Positions 8,772-18,559 of a stretch of 64,000 bases of DNA are shown in pieces (position 1 is the stretch's first letter; each line of letters starts with the position of its first letter). The stretch covers positions 111,947 through 175,946 of the forward strand of contig JAHCHE010000019.1 in NCBI GenBank assembly GCA_026129905.1, given 5' to 3'. The position numbers and the translations under genes were made by a program. Origin of the DNA: Bryobacteraceae bacterium (GTDB lineage: Bacteria; Acidobacteriota; Terriglobia; Bryobacterales; Bryobacteraceae). The notes below the pieces were generated by a model. It was not told where the DNA came from. It did not search any database and saw only the letters and a program-made list of their open reading frames with translations.

Positions 8772-9527
8772 ATGCTTTGGCTGACGTTGCTGCTGCTGGC
8801 CCAGGCGGCGCCCGCTCCCGTCGAGGTTGCGCCAGGAGCGGCCGTCTTTGCGCGCACTTGCGCCGTAGGGTACTGCCACGGAACGGGCGGCGCCGCCGGG
8901 CGGGCGCCTCGCATTCAAGGGCGGACGTTCGCGCGCGACTATCTGCGGAAAGTGGTCCTGGAAGGCATCCCGTCCACTGGAATGCCGGCATGGAAAGGCA
9001 AGCTGAGCGACGAAGAGGTCGATGCCGTCGTCGCGTTCATGATGAGCGTCGCGACGCCGGGTCCGAGCGGGCCGGCGGCCGCGCCTCGCGCGATCGTAGC
9101 TGCGCCCTCGGACCGCGAAATGCCGCCGGAAGCAAGACGGGGCCGCGAACTTTTCTTTGACGCCGGCCGGATCGCGCGGTGCGGAACATGTCACCTGCTG
9201 GAGAATCGGGGAATGGCGATCGGCCCGAATCCGGCCTCGCCGCCCCCGAAGTCCGCATCCGATCTCCGCAAGGCGCTCCCGCGGGAGGTCGGGCTTGCCC
9301 GACTGACAAACGGGGAACAATTCCCCGCTCTGCTAGTGGAACGTAAGGACGCGCTCGTGCGGCTATACGACTTGACTGCGGCGCCGCCCGTGCTGCGCAC
9401 GGTTTCCGGCGCTGAGGCGGCATTCTCGAAGCCCGCCGCGTGGTCCCACGGCCAAGCAGTCTCGGACTACGCGGATGCCGAGTTGGAGGCGGTGATCGCG
9501 TACCTCCAGTGGGTAGCCGGGCCTTAG
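8772..9527 (+). CDS. Dihaem cytochrome c with one atypical CX4CH site
   Basis: This 251-residue exported protein has a signal peptide of about 12 residues and two cytochrome c domains. The first haem site reads C30-AVGY-C35-H36, a CX4CH spacing, with a candidate axial Met in STGMPAW (M71). The second is a normal C137-GT-C140-H141. A variable C-terminal domain ends in AVIAYLQWVAGP, the usual last helix of a class I cytochrome. It is 3 bp from the PQQ dehydrogenase and probably takes its electrons in the periplasm. The CX4CH form is not a misread frame: the codons TGC GCC GTA GGG TAC TGC CAC are unambiguous. Confidence 0.88.
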   Translation: MLWLTLLLLAQAAPAPVEVAPGAAVFARTCAVGYCHGTGGAAGRAPRIQGRTFARDYLRKVVLEGIPSTGMPAWKGKLSDEEVDAVVAFMMSVATPGPSGPAAAPRAIVAAPSDREMPPEARRGRELFFDAGRIARCGTCHLLENRGMAIGPNPASPPPKSASDLRKALPREVGLARLTNGEQFPALLVERKDALVRLYDLTAAPPVLRTVSGAEAAFSKPAAWSHGQAVSDYADAELEAVIAYLQWVAGP

Positions 9528-9569
9528 GCCATGTTCGGAAAAAACGATGCCACTTCCGCCACGAAATGC

Positions 9570-9626
9570 GGGGCAGGATCTCATCCAGGATCTCATCTTG
9601 CGCGGCGGTTCCCAACCGCCGCCCGG
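9570..9626 (+). repeat. REP-like double hairpin, copy with internal 12-bp duplication
   Basis: GGGGC leads into a first stem built from CAGGATCTCATC, here present twice in tandem, and then a second perfect stem GGCGGTT-CCC-AACCGCC. Without the extra 12 bp it matches the reverse-strand element at 63188-63232 almost base for base. It lies between the converging cytochrome and OmpA-like genes. Confidence 0.75.
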
Positions 9627-9670
9627 AATCGCGGCCGGTTGAACCGCCCCGCCAGCCGATGCTGGCGCCC

Positions 9671-10510
9671 TCAGTTTTGCGAACGGTGTTCGTAACGGAC
9701 GATCGTGTCGACGATCCCGATTTCGACGCGGCGGTTTTGCGCCCGCGCTTCCGGCGTCTTGCGCGAACTGAGCGGCTGTTCCTTGCCGAAGCCCTGCATG
9801 CTGACGGCATCGGAAGGAATCCCGGCCCCCACCAGGTAATTGCGCACCGACTCGGCTCGTTTCTCCGACAGCGTCTTATTGTAATCGTCGGTTCCGATGT
9901 CGTCGGTATGCCCGTCGATGAAGAGGCGATAGCCTTCGCTCGCCAGTAGGACGCCCGCGATACGGCTCAGCACCTCGCGGTTTTCCGGCCGCAGCGTGGA
10001 CTTGTCGAAATCGAACCGGAACGCGTTCTCGCCCAGCGTCATCACCATCCCGGAGGGCGTCCGCTTCGTCGGCGCGATGCGGTTCAGCGCCTCCTGCATG
10101 CGGTTGAGTTCTTCCTCCCGGCGCGCCTGGATGCTTTCCAGTTCTTCGCGGGCCTGGAGCGTTTCGGCGCGCGCCTGCTGTCTTTCCGCCTCCGCGGTCT
10201 CCAGCGCGCTGGTAGCCGCGTCTACGCGATGTTCGGCCTCGGCCTGCGCCGCGGTCGCTTCCGTCGCGGTCCGCTGCGCGTCGTCGGCTTCGCGCCGGGC
10301 CGCCCGGGCCCGTTCGATCGCGTGATCCACCTCGCGGGAGTATTCGGCGAGGCGCTCCTGCATGCTGTCGACGCGGCGTTCCGCCGCCTGGAATTCCGAC
10401 GTGAGCGTCGACAGGCGGCTGCCGGCGTACCAGAGCAGCACAGCGATCGCCGCGACGAACGCGAAGATGATTGCGAGGTTCCGTACGAGTGTTCTTCTCT
10501 CCACTCTCAT
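9671..10510 (-). CDS. Inner-membrane-anchored coiled-coil OmpA/MotB-like protein
   Basis: AGGAGG at 10517-10522 marks the ATG at 10510. The 279-residue protein has one N-terminal membrane segment (NLAIIFAFVAAIAVLLWYAG). A long Ala/Glu/Arg-rich coiled coil covers about residues 35-145. The OmpA-family domain begins near residue 158 (LGENAFRFDFDKSTLRPENR). The peptidoglycan-binding signature appears as IDGHTDDIGTDDYN, LSEKRAESVRNYL and AQNRRVEI. It probably spans from the inner membrane to the cell wall. Similar stand-alone proteins support envelope integrity or act as stators; the exact role is not known. Confidence 0.9.
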   Translation of the reverse strand: MRVERRTLVRNLAIIFAFVAAIAVLLWYAGSRLSTLTSEFQAAERRVDSMQERLAEYSREVDHAIERARAARREADDAQRTATEATAAQAEAEHRVDAATSALETAEAERQQARAETLQAREELESIQARREEELNRMQEALNRIAPTKRTPSGMVMTLGENAFRFDFDKSTLRPENREVLSRIAGVLLASEGYRLFIDGHTDDIGTDDYNKTLSEKRAESVRNYLVGAGIPSDAVSMQGFGKEQPLSSRKTPEARAQNRRVEIGIVDTIVRYEHRSQN

Positions 10511-11137
10511 CCAAACCTCCTCGGATCGAGTCTCGTGAACGATTGCGGCGACGGACCGCCTTTCGGCCGGAGGCCGGCTGCCGCGCCGCCCGTGCTCTTC
10601 TCTTCTTCCTATTCTCTCACCGGCGTCGGCGCTGAAGTTGTCGGAGCCTTGGTACAGGCTTTCGCAAATACTCCCACGTATTCACGCCCTGGCGTGCGCC
10701 GCTCTCTCGGGGTTGCCGCCTCGAACCTCTTTCCGAGCCGCACCCGTGAGAAGCTGTGAGGAATTTGCCAACGACGAGCGCGACAAGAAAAACCAGATTT
10801 GTCGGTTCCGTCGCGGTAGGGACGCCCGTTACCGGACGCCCCCCGCACAGATCGGTACGAGCGCGATCCGCTCATGCCGGCGCTTGCGCGGCTACGGCCG
10901 AACTTCTTGCCGTTTGCTCCGCCGCCGCTTGGTGACCGTCCGCCGTTTCAGGCGCCGCGGCCGGCGACACCGGCTTCCGTGGGGCTGAGGCGGAAGAAGG
11001 TGAACGGGATTCTCGACCTGGACATTCGTGGATTTTCCCGGCGCACTCGGTGTTCATCGGCGGCTGAATTCCTAACAACTCCTCACTCGACGAAGGCTCC
11101 GCGAATCGTCGGGCGGAACAGCGCGCCGGACGCGAGG
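10511..11137. other. Intergenic region with no convincing gene
   Basis: This 627-bp gap separates the minus-strand OmpA-like gene from the plus-strand propeller gene. It should hold the OmpA promoter. I see several short open frames on both strands but none with a credible ribosome site plus family-like sequence, and no clear hairpin-plus-T terminator or RNA gene. Confidence 0.5.
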
Positions 11138-11167
11138 TTGACCGTCCCGGCAGCCGGGACATAGAAT
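11138..11167 (+). promoter_or_regulatory. Predicted sigma70-type promoter with start codon 8 nt behind the -10
   Basis: TTGACC (11138-11143) and TAGAAT (11162-11167) are separated by 18 bp. The ATG of the next gene begins at 11176, so transcription would start at or within a few bases of it. No Shine-Dalgarno sequence can fit, which suggests a leaderless mRNA. Confidence 0.5.
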
Positions 11168-11175
11168 GGCGCTTC

Positions 11176-12084
11176 ATGCCCGGTCGCAAGGAGTTTTGGG
11201 GTTGTTTTGTCCTGTTGGCGGGCGCTTCGGCGCTGGCGTTGCGTTCGGCGCCGAAGCCCGCCGGGGGAACGCTGATCGTCTGTGGGTGGGACGAGGTGTA
11301 CATGTTGGATGCCGGCGCCGGCGATCCGAAGAAGATCTGGAGTTGGCGGGCCGCGGACCGAACGGAACTGCCCGAGGCGGTGCGGTCGAAATTCGCCACA
11401 ACCGACGAGTGCAAGCCTGTCGACGGCGGCAAGCGCATCCTGATTACGGCCTCTTCCGACGGCGTCGCGCTGGTGGAGCGCGACAGCGGGAAAGCCGTGT
11501 TCTGGGCGACCGCGGCCAACGCTCATTCGGCGGAGATGTTGCCGTCGGGCCGCATCGCGGTGGCGGCGTCGCACCGGCCGAACGGGCCGGGCGATCGGGT
11601 AGTCCTGTTCGACGTCTCCAAGCCGGAGAAGGCGTTGTTTCACGCCGAGCTATCGTGGGCGCACGGCGTCGTTTGGGACGACGGGAGAAAGCTGCTGTGG
11701 GCGATCGGCCACGACGACCTGGTGGCGTACCGTCTCGAGGCCTGGGATTCCGCGGCGCCTTCGCTCGCCGCCGCGGCCTCGTACCGGTTGCCCGATCCCG
11801 ACGGGCACGACCTGCGCGCCGTGCCCGGGACGGCAATGCTCTCGCTGAGCACCGGCAACCACTGCTGGCTGTTCGATCGCGACGCGCGCGACTTCCGCCC
11901 GCATCCCGAGCTTGCCGGCCGAGGCGGCGTGAAAAGCATCGACGTGAATCCGGCCACCGGACAGGCAGTTTGGGTATTGTCCGAGGGCGGCAACTGGTGG
12001 TCCGGCAAGCTGCGTTTTCTGAACCCGGAGGCCACCGTCACGCTCAAAGGGGAGCGCATTTACAAGGCGCGCTGGCTCCAGTGA
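11176..12084 (+). CDS. Secreted beta-propeller-like protein of unknown function (DUF6528-like)
   Basis: This 302-residue protein has an N-terminal hydrophobic segment (FVLLAGASALALRSA). Repeated blade-like strands follow: LIVCGWDEVYMLDA, ILITASSDGVALVERDSGK, RIAVAASHRPNGPGDRVVLFD and AVWVLSEGGNWWSGKLRF. The style matches exported bacterial WD-like/DUF6528 proteins that have no assigned reaction. No catalytic motif is visible. It stands alone, with its own apparent promoter and no Shine-Dalgarno sequence. The family name is a recollection by pattern, not a verified hit. Confidence 0.72.
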   Translation: MPGRKEFWGCFVLLAGASALALRSAPKPAGGTLIVCGWDEVYMLDAGAGDPKKIWSWRAADRTELPEAVRSKFATTDECKPVDGGKRILITASSDGVALVERDSGKAVFWATAANAHSAEMLPSGRIAVAASHRPNGPGDRVVLFDVSKPEKALFHAELSWAHGVVWDDGRKLLWAIGHDDLVAYRLEAWDSAAPSLAAAASYRLPDPDGHDLRAVPGTAMLSLSTGNHCWLFDRDARDFRPHPELAGRGGVKSIDVNPATGQAVWVLSEGGNWWSGKLRFLNPEATVTLKGERIYKARWLQ

Positions 12085-12085
12085 G

Positions 12086-12858
12086 CTATGCCTCGCCGGG
12101 TTCGATGTTCTGGTTGAGCCGGAACACGTTGTCCGGATCGTACGCCCGCTTCACCCGCCGCAGCCGCTCGTACTTCGCGGCGCCGAACGCCGAGGCCAGA
12201 CGCCCGGCGGCAACATCGCTCTCGTAGTTCGGATAGAACCCTGGACCGTGGGCAAACGGCCCGCCGCCACGCAACGCCCAGAACAGGTCCTCATTCTCCG
12301 ACGGACTCGCCTTCAACAAGCGCCCATCGGCGGTGAGAACGTCCGCCGATCTGAGGTTGTCGCACGCCAGGCCGTATCGCCGCATCAGCATTCCATGGCC
12401 GCCCGCCAGCGTCAGCCCGGCGATGCCCGTCGTCCCGACCACGCCTCCGGTGGTCGCCAGTCCGAACGCCTGGGTCTCGTGATCGAACTGTCCCCAGTTC
12501 ACGCCGCCTTGCGCCCGCGCAATCCGCGCCGCGGGATCGACGTGGACGGCGGTCATTTCCTCCAGGTCGATCATCACTCCTCCCTCGCACACGGCGAACC
12601 CGGACACGCCGTGTCCGCCGCAGCGGATCGAGATCGGAAGGCCGCGGTGGACGCCGAAGTCGAGCGTCCTCCTGACGTCCGCCACCCCGGCGCACCGCGC
12701 GATCACGCCCGGCCGGCGATCGACCATCGCGTTGTGTATGGATCTTGCCGCGGCGTAGCCGGCATGGCCCGGCCCCAGCGCCCCCCGCGCATCGCGGATT
12801 GTAGAGCGGCAATGTCTTGTTCGGAGATCGAATACCGTTTCGGTTGAGTCTGCGCCAT
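12086..12858 (-). pseudogene. Decayed BBE-type FAD-linked oxidoreductase
   Basis: The intact part shows the flavin-binding half of a berberine-bridge-like oxidase: NAMVDRRPGVIARCAGVADV, ISIRCGGHGVSGFAV and GVVGTTGIAGLTLAGGHG. Two lesions are visible. Near 12790 a run of six G puts the N-terminal 25 residues (MAQTQPKRYSISEQD...) in another frame; one more or two fewer G would restore it. After LFWALRGGG the sequence jumps straight to PFAHGPGFYPNY, which belongs near the C-terminus. About 190-200 residues, including the substrate domain, are therefore missing. The end (RVKRAYDPDNVFRLNQNIEP) is normal. It cannot encode an active enzyme as it stands. Confidence 0.82.
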
Positions 12859-12959
12859 TGATGCACCCCTCGTTCTACTGTGGGAACTCAGAGAGCGTTA
12901 CGACAACCGTACCGGACCGCCGGTCCTCGCCGGCTCGCTCTTCGTGTTAGATTGCCGTC

Positions 12960-14915
12960 ATGGAATATCCAACGTTCGGCAGAGCGGGCCTGGTGCTGCT
13001 CGGCTTTGCGCTGGCGGCCTCGGCGGCGGAACCCGTCCGCGTGGCCATCGACGCCGCCAAGACGTCCGAGCCCATCTCGAAGTACATCTACGGCCAGTTC
13101 ATCGAGCACCTGGGGCGGTGCATCTACGGCGGCATGTGGGCGGAAATGCTCGAGGACCGGAAGTTCTACTACCCCGTCACGGGCGAAGCGCCGGCCTGGA
13201 CCATGTTCAAGCCGGGCATGCGCTCCTATGAGGGAGAGGGCCATCCTTACGAGTTGCTGACCCGCTCGCCCTGGATGATCCTCGGCGACAAGCAGGCCGT
13301 CGCGATGGCCAAGGACGACGCGTATGTGGGCGAGCACACGCCGGCCATCGCCGTGCAAAGCGGCAAACCCGGCGGCCTGATGCAGGAGCGCCTGGGGCTG
13401 GTCGAGGGCAGGGAGTACGAGGGGCGGATCGTGCTCCGAGGCGACGCCGCGGCCGGTCCGGTGGAGGTCAGCCTCGTCTGGGGCGGCGGCGCGAGCGACC
13501 GACACACCGTGACCGTTCCCAAGTTGACGGACGCTTACGTGAAGTACCCGCTGCGTTTTCGCTCCGGCGCTTCCACCGATAATGGCCGTCTCGAAATCGC
13601 CGCCTGGGGCGCGGGCCGGTTTCGCATCGGAACCGCGTCTCTCATGCCGGCCGACCATGTCCGAGGCTGGCGCGCCGATACCCTCGCGCTGCTGAAGGAA
13701 CTGGACTCGCCCGTCTACCGCTGGCCCGGCGGCAATTTCGTCAGCGGCTACAACTGGCGGGACGGGATCGGCGACCCGGACCGGCGGCCGCCGCGCAAAA
13801 ATCCGGCATGGACGGGCGTCGAGCACAACGACGTCGGCATCCATGAATACCTCGACCTTTGCCGCGAGATCGGCGCCGAGCCTTTCATCGCCGTTAACAC
13901 CGGCCTCGGCAGCGTCGAGGAGGCCGCCCGCCAGATCGAGTACGTCAATGGGGCGCCGGAGACCGCCCTGGGCAGGGAACGCGCGCGCAACGGCCACCCC
14001 GAGCCCTTCGACGTGAAGTGGTGGGCCATCGGCAACGAAATGTACGGCGACTGGCAGTTGGGACATATGCCGCTGACCGAATACGTCAAGAAGCACAACC
14101 GGGTGGTGGATGCCATGCGCGCGGTAGACGGATCAATGCGACCGATCGCCGTCGGCGCCGTCGGCGAGTGGAGCCAGGCGATGCTCACCCACTCCGCCGA
14201 TCACATGGACCTGCTGAGCGAGCACCTCTACTGGCAGAACGAGGACGATCTGCTCCGGCACGTCCGGCAGGTTCCGGAGAGAATTCGCAAGGTGGCCGAC
14301 GCGCACCGCCAGTACCGCAAGGAGATCGCCGCTCTCAAGGGCAAGGACATCCGCATCGCCATGGACGAATGGAACTACTGGTACGGGCCCAACGAGTATG
14401 GCGAGCTGGGCGTGCGGTACTTTCTCGACGACGCGCTGGGCATCGCCGCCGGACTGCACGAGTTCTTCCGCAACAGCGACATCTATTTCATGGCCAATTA
14501 CGCCCAGACGGTGAATGTCATCGGCGCCATCAAGACGACCAAGACCGCGGTGGAAATGGAAACCACGGGGCTCGTCCTGAAGCTCTACCGGCGCCGGTTC
14601 GGCGCGACGCCCGTGGCGGTCTCCGGCGCCTACGAACCGCTGGACATCGCCGCCGCCTGGACCAAGGACGACAAGGCGCTGACGGTGGCGATCGTGAACC
14701 CGACGGGGGAGGCGCGGGAGATCGCGCTCGACCTGAGGGGCGCCTCCTGGAGCGGCAAGGGCATGCGCTACCGGATCGCCGCCCCGCACCGGCGGGCGCA
14801 CAACGCGCCCGGCAAGCCCCGCGCGGTGGATATCCGGACGACGGCGCTGACGCCCGGGTCGCCGCTTGACGCGGCGGCGTTGAGCGTCACCCTGTATTCT
14901 CTGGCGGTCGACTGA
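12960..14915 (+). CDS. Secreted GH51 alpha-L-arabinofuranosidase
   Basis: This 651-residue protein has a signal peptide (GLVLLGFALAASAAE) and the GH51 layout. A beta-sandwich/CBM-like part follows KYIYGQFIEHLGRCIYGGMW. The TIM barrel has the acid/base Glu360 in WWAIGNEMYG and the nucleophile Glu470 in IAMDEWNYWYG, and a C-terminal beta domain closes the protein. The RWPGGNFVSGYNWRDGIG motif is typical of the family. It should release arabinofuranosyl side chains from plant hemicellulose or pectin outside the cytoplasm. It is a single gene, 104 bp after the flavoenzyme pseudogene and 45 bp before the ABC cassette. Confidence 0.93.
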   Translation: MEYPTFGRAGLVLLGFALAASAAEPVRVAIDAAKTSEPISKYIYGQFIEHLGRCIYGGMWAEMLEDRKFYYPVTGEAPAWTMFKPGMRSYEGEGHPYELLTRSPWMILGDKQAVAMAKDDAYVGEHTPAIAVQSGKPGGLMQERLGLVEGREYEGRIVLRGDAAAGPVEVSLVWGGGASDRHTVTVPKLTDAYVKYPLRFRSGASTDNGRLEIAAWGAGRFRIGTASLMPADHVRGWRADTLALLKELDSPVYRWPGGNFVSGYNWRDGIGDPDRRPPRKNPAWTGVEHNDVGIHEYLDLCREIGAEPFIAVNTGLGSVEEAARQIEYVNGAPETALGRERARNGHPEPFDVKWWAIGNEMYGDWQLGHMPLTEYVKKHNRVVDAMRAVDGSMRPIAVGAVGEWSQAMLTHSADHMDLLSEHLYWQNEDDLLRHVRQVPERIRKVADAHRQYRKEIAALKGKDIRIAMDEWNYWYGPNEYGELGVRYFLDDALGIAAGLHEFFRNSDIYFMANYAQTVNVIGAIKTTKTAVEMETTGLVLKLYRRRFGATPVAVSGAYEPLDIAAAWTKDDKALTVAIVNPTGEAREIALDLRGASWSGKGMRYRIAAPHRRAHNAPGKPRAVDIRTTALTPGSPLDAAALSVTLYSLAVD

Positions 14916-14960
14916 TTTCGAACCGAACCAATCGCCGCGGTTACTCGTATTCTTGAGGTG

Positions 14961-15884
14961 ATGGAGCCGCTGATTGCGCTCAAAGACCTCGAAGTCCGGT
15001 TCGGGACCAGAGCGATACTGAAGAAACTGAACGGCGAGTTCAGCGGCCGGGCCATCGGGCTCCTGGGGCCGAACGGCGCCGGCAAATCGACGCTGATCAA
15101 CACACTCCTCGGATTCATCGCGCCGTCGACGGGCGAAGCGCGGATCCTCGGCTACGACATTCGGCGTCAGCCGCGCCAGGTCCGCGGCATGATCGGCTAC
15201 ATGCCGGAAAACGATTCGTTCATCGCCAACATGACCGGCGTCCGCTTCGTGCGCCTGATGGCGGAGCTATCCGGGTTGCCGCCGGAGCAGGCCATGGAGC
15301 GGGCCCACGAGGCCTGCTTCTACGTCGGCCTGGGCGAAGTGCGCTACCGCAATATCGGGACCTACTCCACCGGCATGAAGCAGATGGTGAAGCTGGCGCA
15401 GTCCATCGCCCACGGGCCGCGCCTCCTGTTCTTGGACGAGCCGACCAACGGGCTCGACCCGCCCGCCCGCCGCCGCATGATCCAGATCATCCGCGAGATT
15501 CGCGATACCGGGTCGATGCACCTGGTGATCTCGTCCCACCTGCTGCGCGACATCGAGGAAACCTGCGGGCAGGTGTTGATCCTGAAGGACGGCGCCATCG
15601 CGGCCTTCTGCGATCTCGAGGAGGAACGGCGCACGAACCGCAGGTTCCTCGAGCTGGAAACCCGCGGCGCCAACGGCGGGTTCCACGACGCCATCCAGCG
15701 GCTGGGCTGCGAAGCGGCCTGGTCGCCGCACGGACGCGGGAAGCTGATTCTGCCCGATGGCGTGGAAATTCGCCAGATTTATGAAGCCGCGACCGCGCAA
15801 AATGTGCAGTTGGTCCGGCTGAATTTCAAACGGGATTCCCTGGAAGATATCTTCCTGAAGGCGATGGAAAATGGCCGTCTATAA
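14961..15884 (+). CDS. ABC-2 type transporter ATPase (first)
   Basis: This 307-residue ATPase has Walker [10 protein letters not shown], signature YSTGMKQ, Walker [14 protein letters not shown] and the SSH switch histidine. The C-terminal 90 residues are the variable domain common in ABC-2 exporters. The ATG at 14961 directly follows a GTG at 14958; the ATG is preferred. It begins a four-gene unit of ATPase, permease, ATPase and permease with 4-14 bp overlaps. Such paired modules export lipids, drugs or polymers, or act in membrane-protein assembly. The substrate is not identifiable. Confidence 0.92.
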   Translation: MEPLIALKDLEVRFGTRAILKKLNGEFSGRAIGLLGPNGAGKSTLINTLLGFIAPSTGEARILGYDIRRQPRQVRGMIGYMPENDSFIANMTGVRFVRLMAELSGLPPEQAMERAHEACFYVGLGEVRYRNIGTYSTGMKQMVKLAQSIAHGPRLLFLDEPTNGLDPPARRRMIQIIREIRDTGSMHLVISSHLLRDIEETCGQVLILKDGAIAAFCDLEEERRTNRRFLELETRGANGGFHDAIQRLGCEAAWSPHGRGKLILPDGVEIRQIYEAATAQNVQLVRLNFKRDSLEDIFLKAMENGRL

Positions 15885-16770
15885 GAAGACTTACCGCCGC
15901 TACGACGGTCCGCTCACGCCGCCGTCGCTGCGCTTCCTGATCCTGTCGCGGTACAGCTTCGAGGAGCTGCGACAAAAGCGGCTGTTCGGCCTGTTCCTCA
16001 TCGGCGCGATGATCTGGCCCATCGTCTGCGCCCTCACCATCTACCTGCATCACAACCTCAGCGCCCTGCGAATCCTCGAGCTGGACGCGTCGAAGCTGAT
16101 CTCGATCGACGCGGGGTTCTTCCTGTTCTATCTCGGCTTTCAGAGCATGCTGGCGTTCTTCCTGACGGGGTTCATCGGCCCGGGCCTCGTGTCGCCGGAC
16201 CTCGCCAACAATGCCCTGCCGATGTACCTGTCTCGTCCGCTCTCCCGGAGCGAGTACGTTCTCGGAAAGATGACGGTGCTTGTGGCGCTGCTGTCCATCT
16301 TCACCTGGATTCCGGGATTGCTGCTGTTCCTGCTCCAAAGCTACCTGGGGGGGTTGGGCTGGTTCACGCACAACCTGCGGATCGCCGCGGCGTTGTTCGC
16401 CGGTTCGTGGATCTGGATTCTGATCCTGGCGCTGCTCGCGCTCGCCCTCTCCGCCTGGGTGAAATGGAAGCCGCTGGCCGGGGCGCTGCTGTTCATCACG
16501 TTTTTTGTCGGCGGCGGCCTGGCGAACGCGGCCAACGCGATTCTGGACACGAGTTGGGGCCACCTTATCAACCTCAGCCACCTGATCGGCACGGTCTGGC
16601 TGCGCCTGTTCGGCGAGCCGGCGACGCTCGGTTCCGGCGCGGTTTTCTTCCGTGTTCAACCGGGCGCCGAGATGCCGCTGTGGGTGGCGTGGGCCGCGCT
16701 GTTCGGCTTCTGCGGCGTGTGCCTGCGGCTGCTGGCGAAGAAGATCCGGGCCATGGAGATCGTGAAATGA
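15871..16770 (+). CDS. ABC-2 type permease (first)
   Basis: This 299-residue protein has six or so membrane spans: [87 protein letters not shown] and a last one near [16 protein letters not shown]. The short motif [15 protein letters not shown] between spans is the typical permease loop (arrPlsr..yllGK) of Cu-processing/ABC-2 membrane subunits. Its start overlaps the upstream ATPase by 14 bp and its stop overlaps the next ATPase by 4 bp. Confidence 0.88.
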   Translation: MAVYKKTYRRYDGPLTPPSLRFLILSRYSFEELRQKRLFGLFLIGAMIWPIVCALTIYLHHNLSALRILELDASKLISIDAGFFLFYLGFQSMLAFFLTGFIGPGLVSPDLANNALPMYLSRPLSRSEYVLGKMTVLVALLSIFTWIPGLLLFLLQSYLGGLGWFTHNLRIAAALFAGSWIWILILALLALALSAWVKWKPLAGALLFITFFVGGGLANAANAILDTSWGHLINLSHLIGTVWLRLFGEPATLGSGAVFFRVQPGAEMPLWVAWAALFGFCGVCLRLLAKKIRAMEIVK

Positions 16771-17708
16771 GCCGCGAGATCGTGTTCGAGAACGTCTCGA
16801 AGTTCTACGGGGAGGTCCTCGGCGTCAACCGGGTGAACCTATCCATACCGCCCGGCATCACCGGCCTGGTGGGACCGAACGGCTCCGGCAAGACGACGCT
16901 GATGAACCTGATGACCGGCCTCATCCGCCCCAGCCGCGGCGCCATCCGGATCCTCGGCATTCCGCCGGATCGGCCGGAGGCGTTGTTCCACCACGTCGGC
17001 TACTGCACGCAGTTCGACTCGTTCCCCAAGGGCATGACCGGCTATCAGCTTCTGTACTCGTTCCTGCGCGTTCACGCCAGGCCGCACGCGGAAGCGAACC
17101 GGCTCGCGTGGGCGGCGCTGGAGCGGGTGAGCCTGACGGAAGCGGCCCACAAGAAGATCGCGGCGTACAGCAAAGGGATGCGGCAGCGGGTCAAACTCGC
17201 CCACGCCCTCTGCCACGATCCGCAGGTGATGATCCTGGACGAGCCGCTGAACGGGCTGGACCCGATGGCGCGCGCCGAGACGCTGGCGCTGTTTACCGAA
17301 CTCGGAGCGGCCGGCCGGCACGTCATCGTCTCCAGCCACATCCTGCACGAAGTGGACCGCATCTCGGACCAGGTGGTGCTCCTCAGCAACGGTTACGTCG
17401 TGGCCGAAGGGCAGATTCGCGGCGTGCGCAGCGAGGTGAAGGAGCACCCGATGCAGATCCTGATTCGCTGCAACCGTCCCAGCGAACTGGCGTCCCGGCT
17501 CTTCCTCGAAGACCACGTCGTCGAAGCGCGGATTCACAACGACGGGCAGGGCATGCTGGTGCGCACCCGCGACGCCGACAGCTTCTACCTGATCTTGAAC
17601 CGGCTGGTGCTGGAGACGGGACTCGAAGTGGAGACGGTCGCGCCCGCCGATGAAGACGTCCATTCCGTCTACGAGTACCTGGTGGGCGGCGAAGGAGAAA
17701 ACCGATGA
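16767..17708 (+). CDS. ABC-2 type transporter ATPase (second)
   Basis: The ATG at 16767 overlaps the preceding stop (ATGA), which decides the start although the frame is open further upstream. The 313-residue protein carries Walker [10 protein letters not shown], signature YSKGMRQ, Walker [14 protein letters not shown] and the SSHIL switch. It is clearly a paralogue of the first ATPase in this operon. It likely serves the permease that follows, and the two ATPases may form a heterodimer. Confidence 0.92.
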   Translation: MSREIVFENVSKFYGEVLGVNRVNLSIPPGITGLVGPNGSGKTTLMNLMTGLIRPSRGAIRILGIPPDRPEALFHHVGYCTQFDSFPKGMTGYQLLYSFLRVHARPHAEANRLAWAALERVSLTEAAHKKIAAYSKGMRQRVKLAHALCHDPQVMILDEPLNGLDPMARAETLALFTELGAAGRHVIVSSHILHEVDRISDQVVLLSNGYVVAEGQIRGVRSEVKEHPMQILIRCNRPSELASRLFLEDHVVEARIHNDGQGMLVRTRDADSFYLILNRLVLETGLEVETVAPADEDVHSVYEYLVGGEGENR

Positions 17709-18556
17709 GCGCCGACGAAATCAAGAGGCTGCCGTGGAGCCTGTGGTGGACGCAGGTTCTCGCGATCATGCGGCTCGAGCTGAGGAAGAGCTTCTTCAGC
17801 CGCCGGTCGTGGTGGATTTATCTGCTGGCTTGCCTTCCCGCGCTGTTGACCACCGGGCATTCGCTCATCATGTGGAGCAAGGGCGATTGGAACCACGCCA
17901 TCGGCTTCGACAGCAACGTCTTCGGCTACGTGTTCCTGTTCGGCTACGTGCGGCTGGGGATCTACTTCGGCTGCGTCATCCTGTTCTCGAACCTGTTTCG
18001 GGGCGAGATGCTGGCCCGCACGCTGCATTACTACCTCCTGGCGCCGGTCCGCCGGGACGTGCTGGCGGTGGGCAAGTTTCTGTCGAGCCTGGCGGCTGCG
18101 GTCCTGCTGTTCACCGCCAGCGTCGTCTTGTCGTACGTCACCTTGTTCATGCACTTCGGCCGGCACTTTGAGGAGTTCCTGCTCCGCGGAGGGGGACTGG
18201 AGCAGCTTGGGTGGTACGTGGCGGCGACGGCGCTCGCGTGCCTGGGTTACGGCTCGGTGTTCCTGCTGATGGGACTGCTGTTCCGCAACCCGATGCTGCC
18301 GGCGGCCATTGTCATGGTGTGGGAAGGCATCAACGCGTTCCTGCCGCCGCTGTTGAAGAAGATCAGCATCATTTTCTACCTGAAGTCGCTGTGTCCGGTT
18401 CCGGTGACCGAGAGCGGCGGACTGGCGTTCCTGGCGATGGAGACGGACCCCGCGCCGGCCTGGCTGGCCATCGCCGGGCTGCTGGCGCTGGCGGCGGCGA
18501 CGCTTGCCTATGCCGGCGTCTATGCCCGCCGGATCGAGATCAGCTACGCCGAGTAA
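17705..18556 (+). CDS. ABC-2 type permease (second)
   Basis: This 283-residue membrane protein has an N-terminal cytoplasmic segment ([19 protein letters not shown]) leading into the first span. The conserved loop [18 protein letters not shown] precedes several further spans, ending with [30 protein letters not shown]. It overlaps the second ATPase by 4 bp and closes the cassette. The convergent Nramp-like gene ends 3 bp away. It differs from the first permease in sequence, so the exporter is probably asymmetric. Confidence 0.88.
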   Translation: MSADEIKRLPWSLWWTQVLAIMRLELRKSFFSRRSWWIYLLACLPALLTTGHSLIMWSKGDWNHAIGFDSNVFGYVFLFGYVRLGIYFGCVILFSNLFRGEMLARTLHYYLLAPVRRDVLAVGKFLSSLAAAVLLFTASVVLSYVTLFMHFGRHFEEFLLRGGGLEQLGWYVAATALACLGYGSVFLLMGLLFRNPMLPAAIVMVWEGINAFLPPLLKKISIIFYLKSLCPVPVTESGGLAFLAMETDPAPAWLAIAGLLALAAATLAYAGVYARRIEISYAE

Positions 18557-18559
18557 CGA

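Noticed and set aside
10875..11062. Possible 61-residue minus-strand protein starting MNTECAGKIHECPG
   Set aside because: It is Ala/Pro-rich with no convincing ribosome site or homologous pattern. The region is better described as an intergenic gap.
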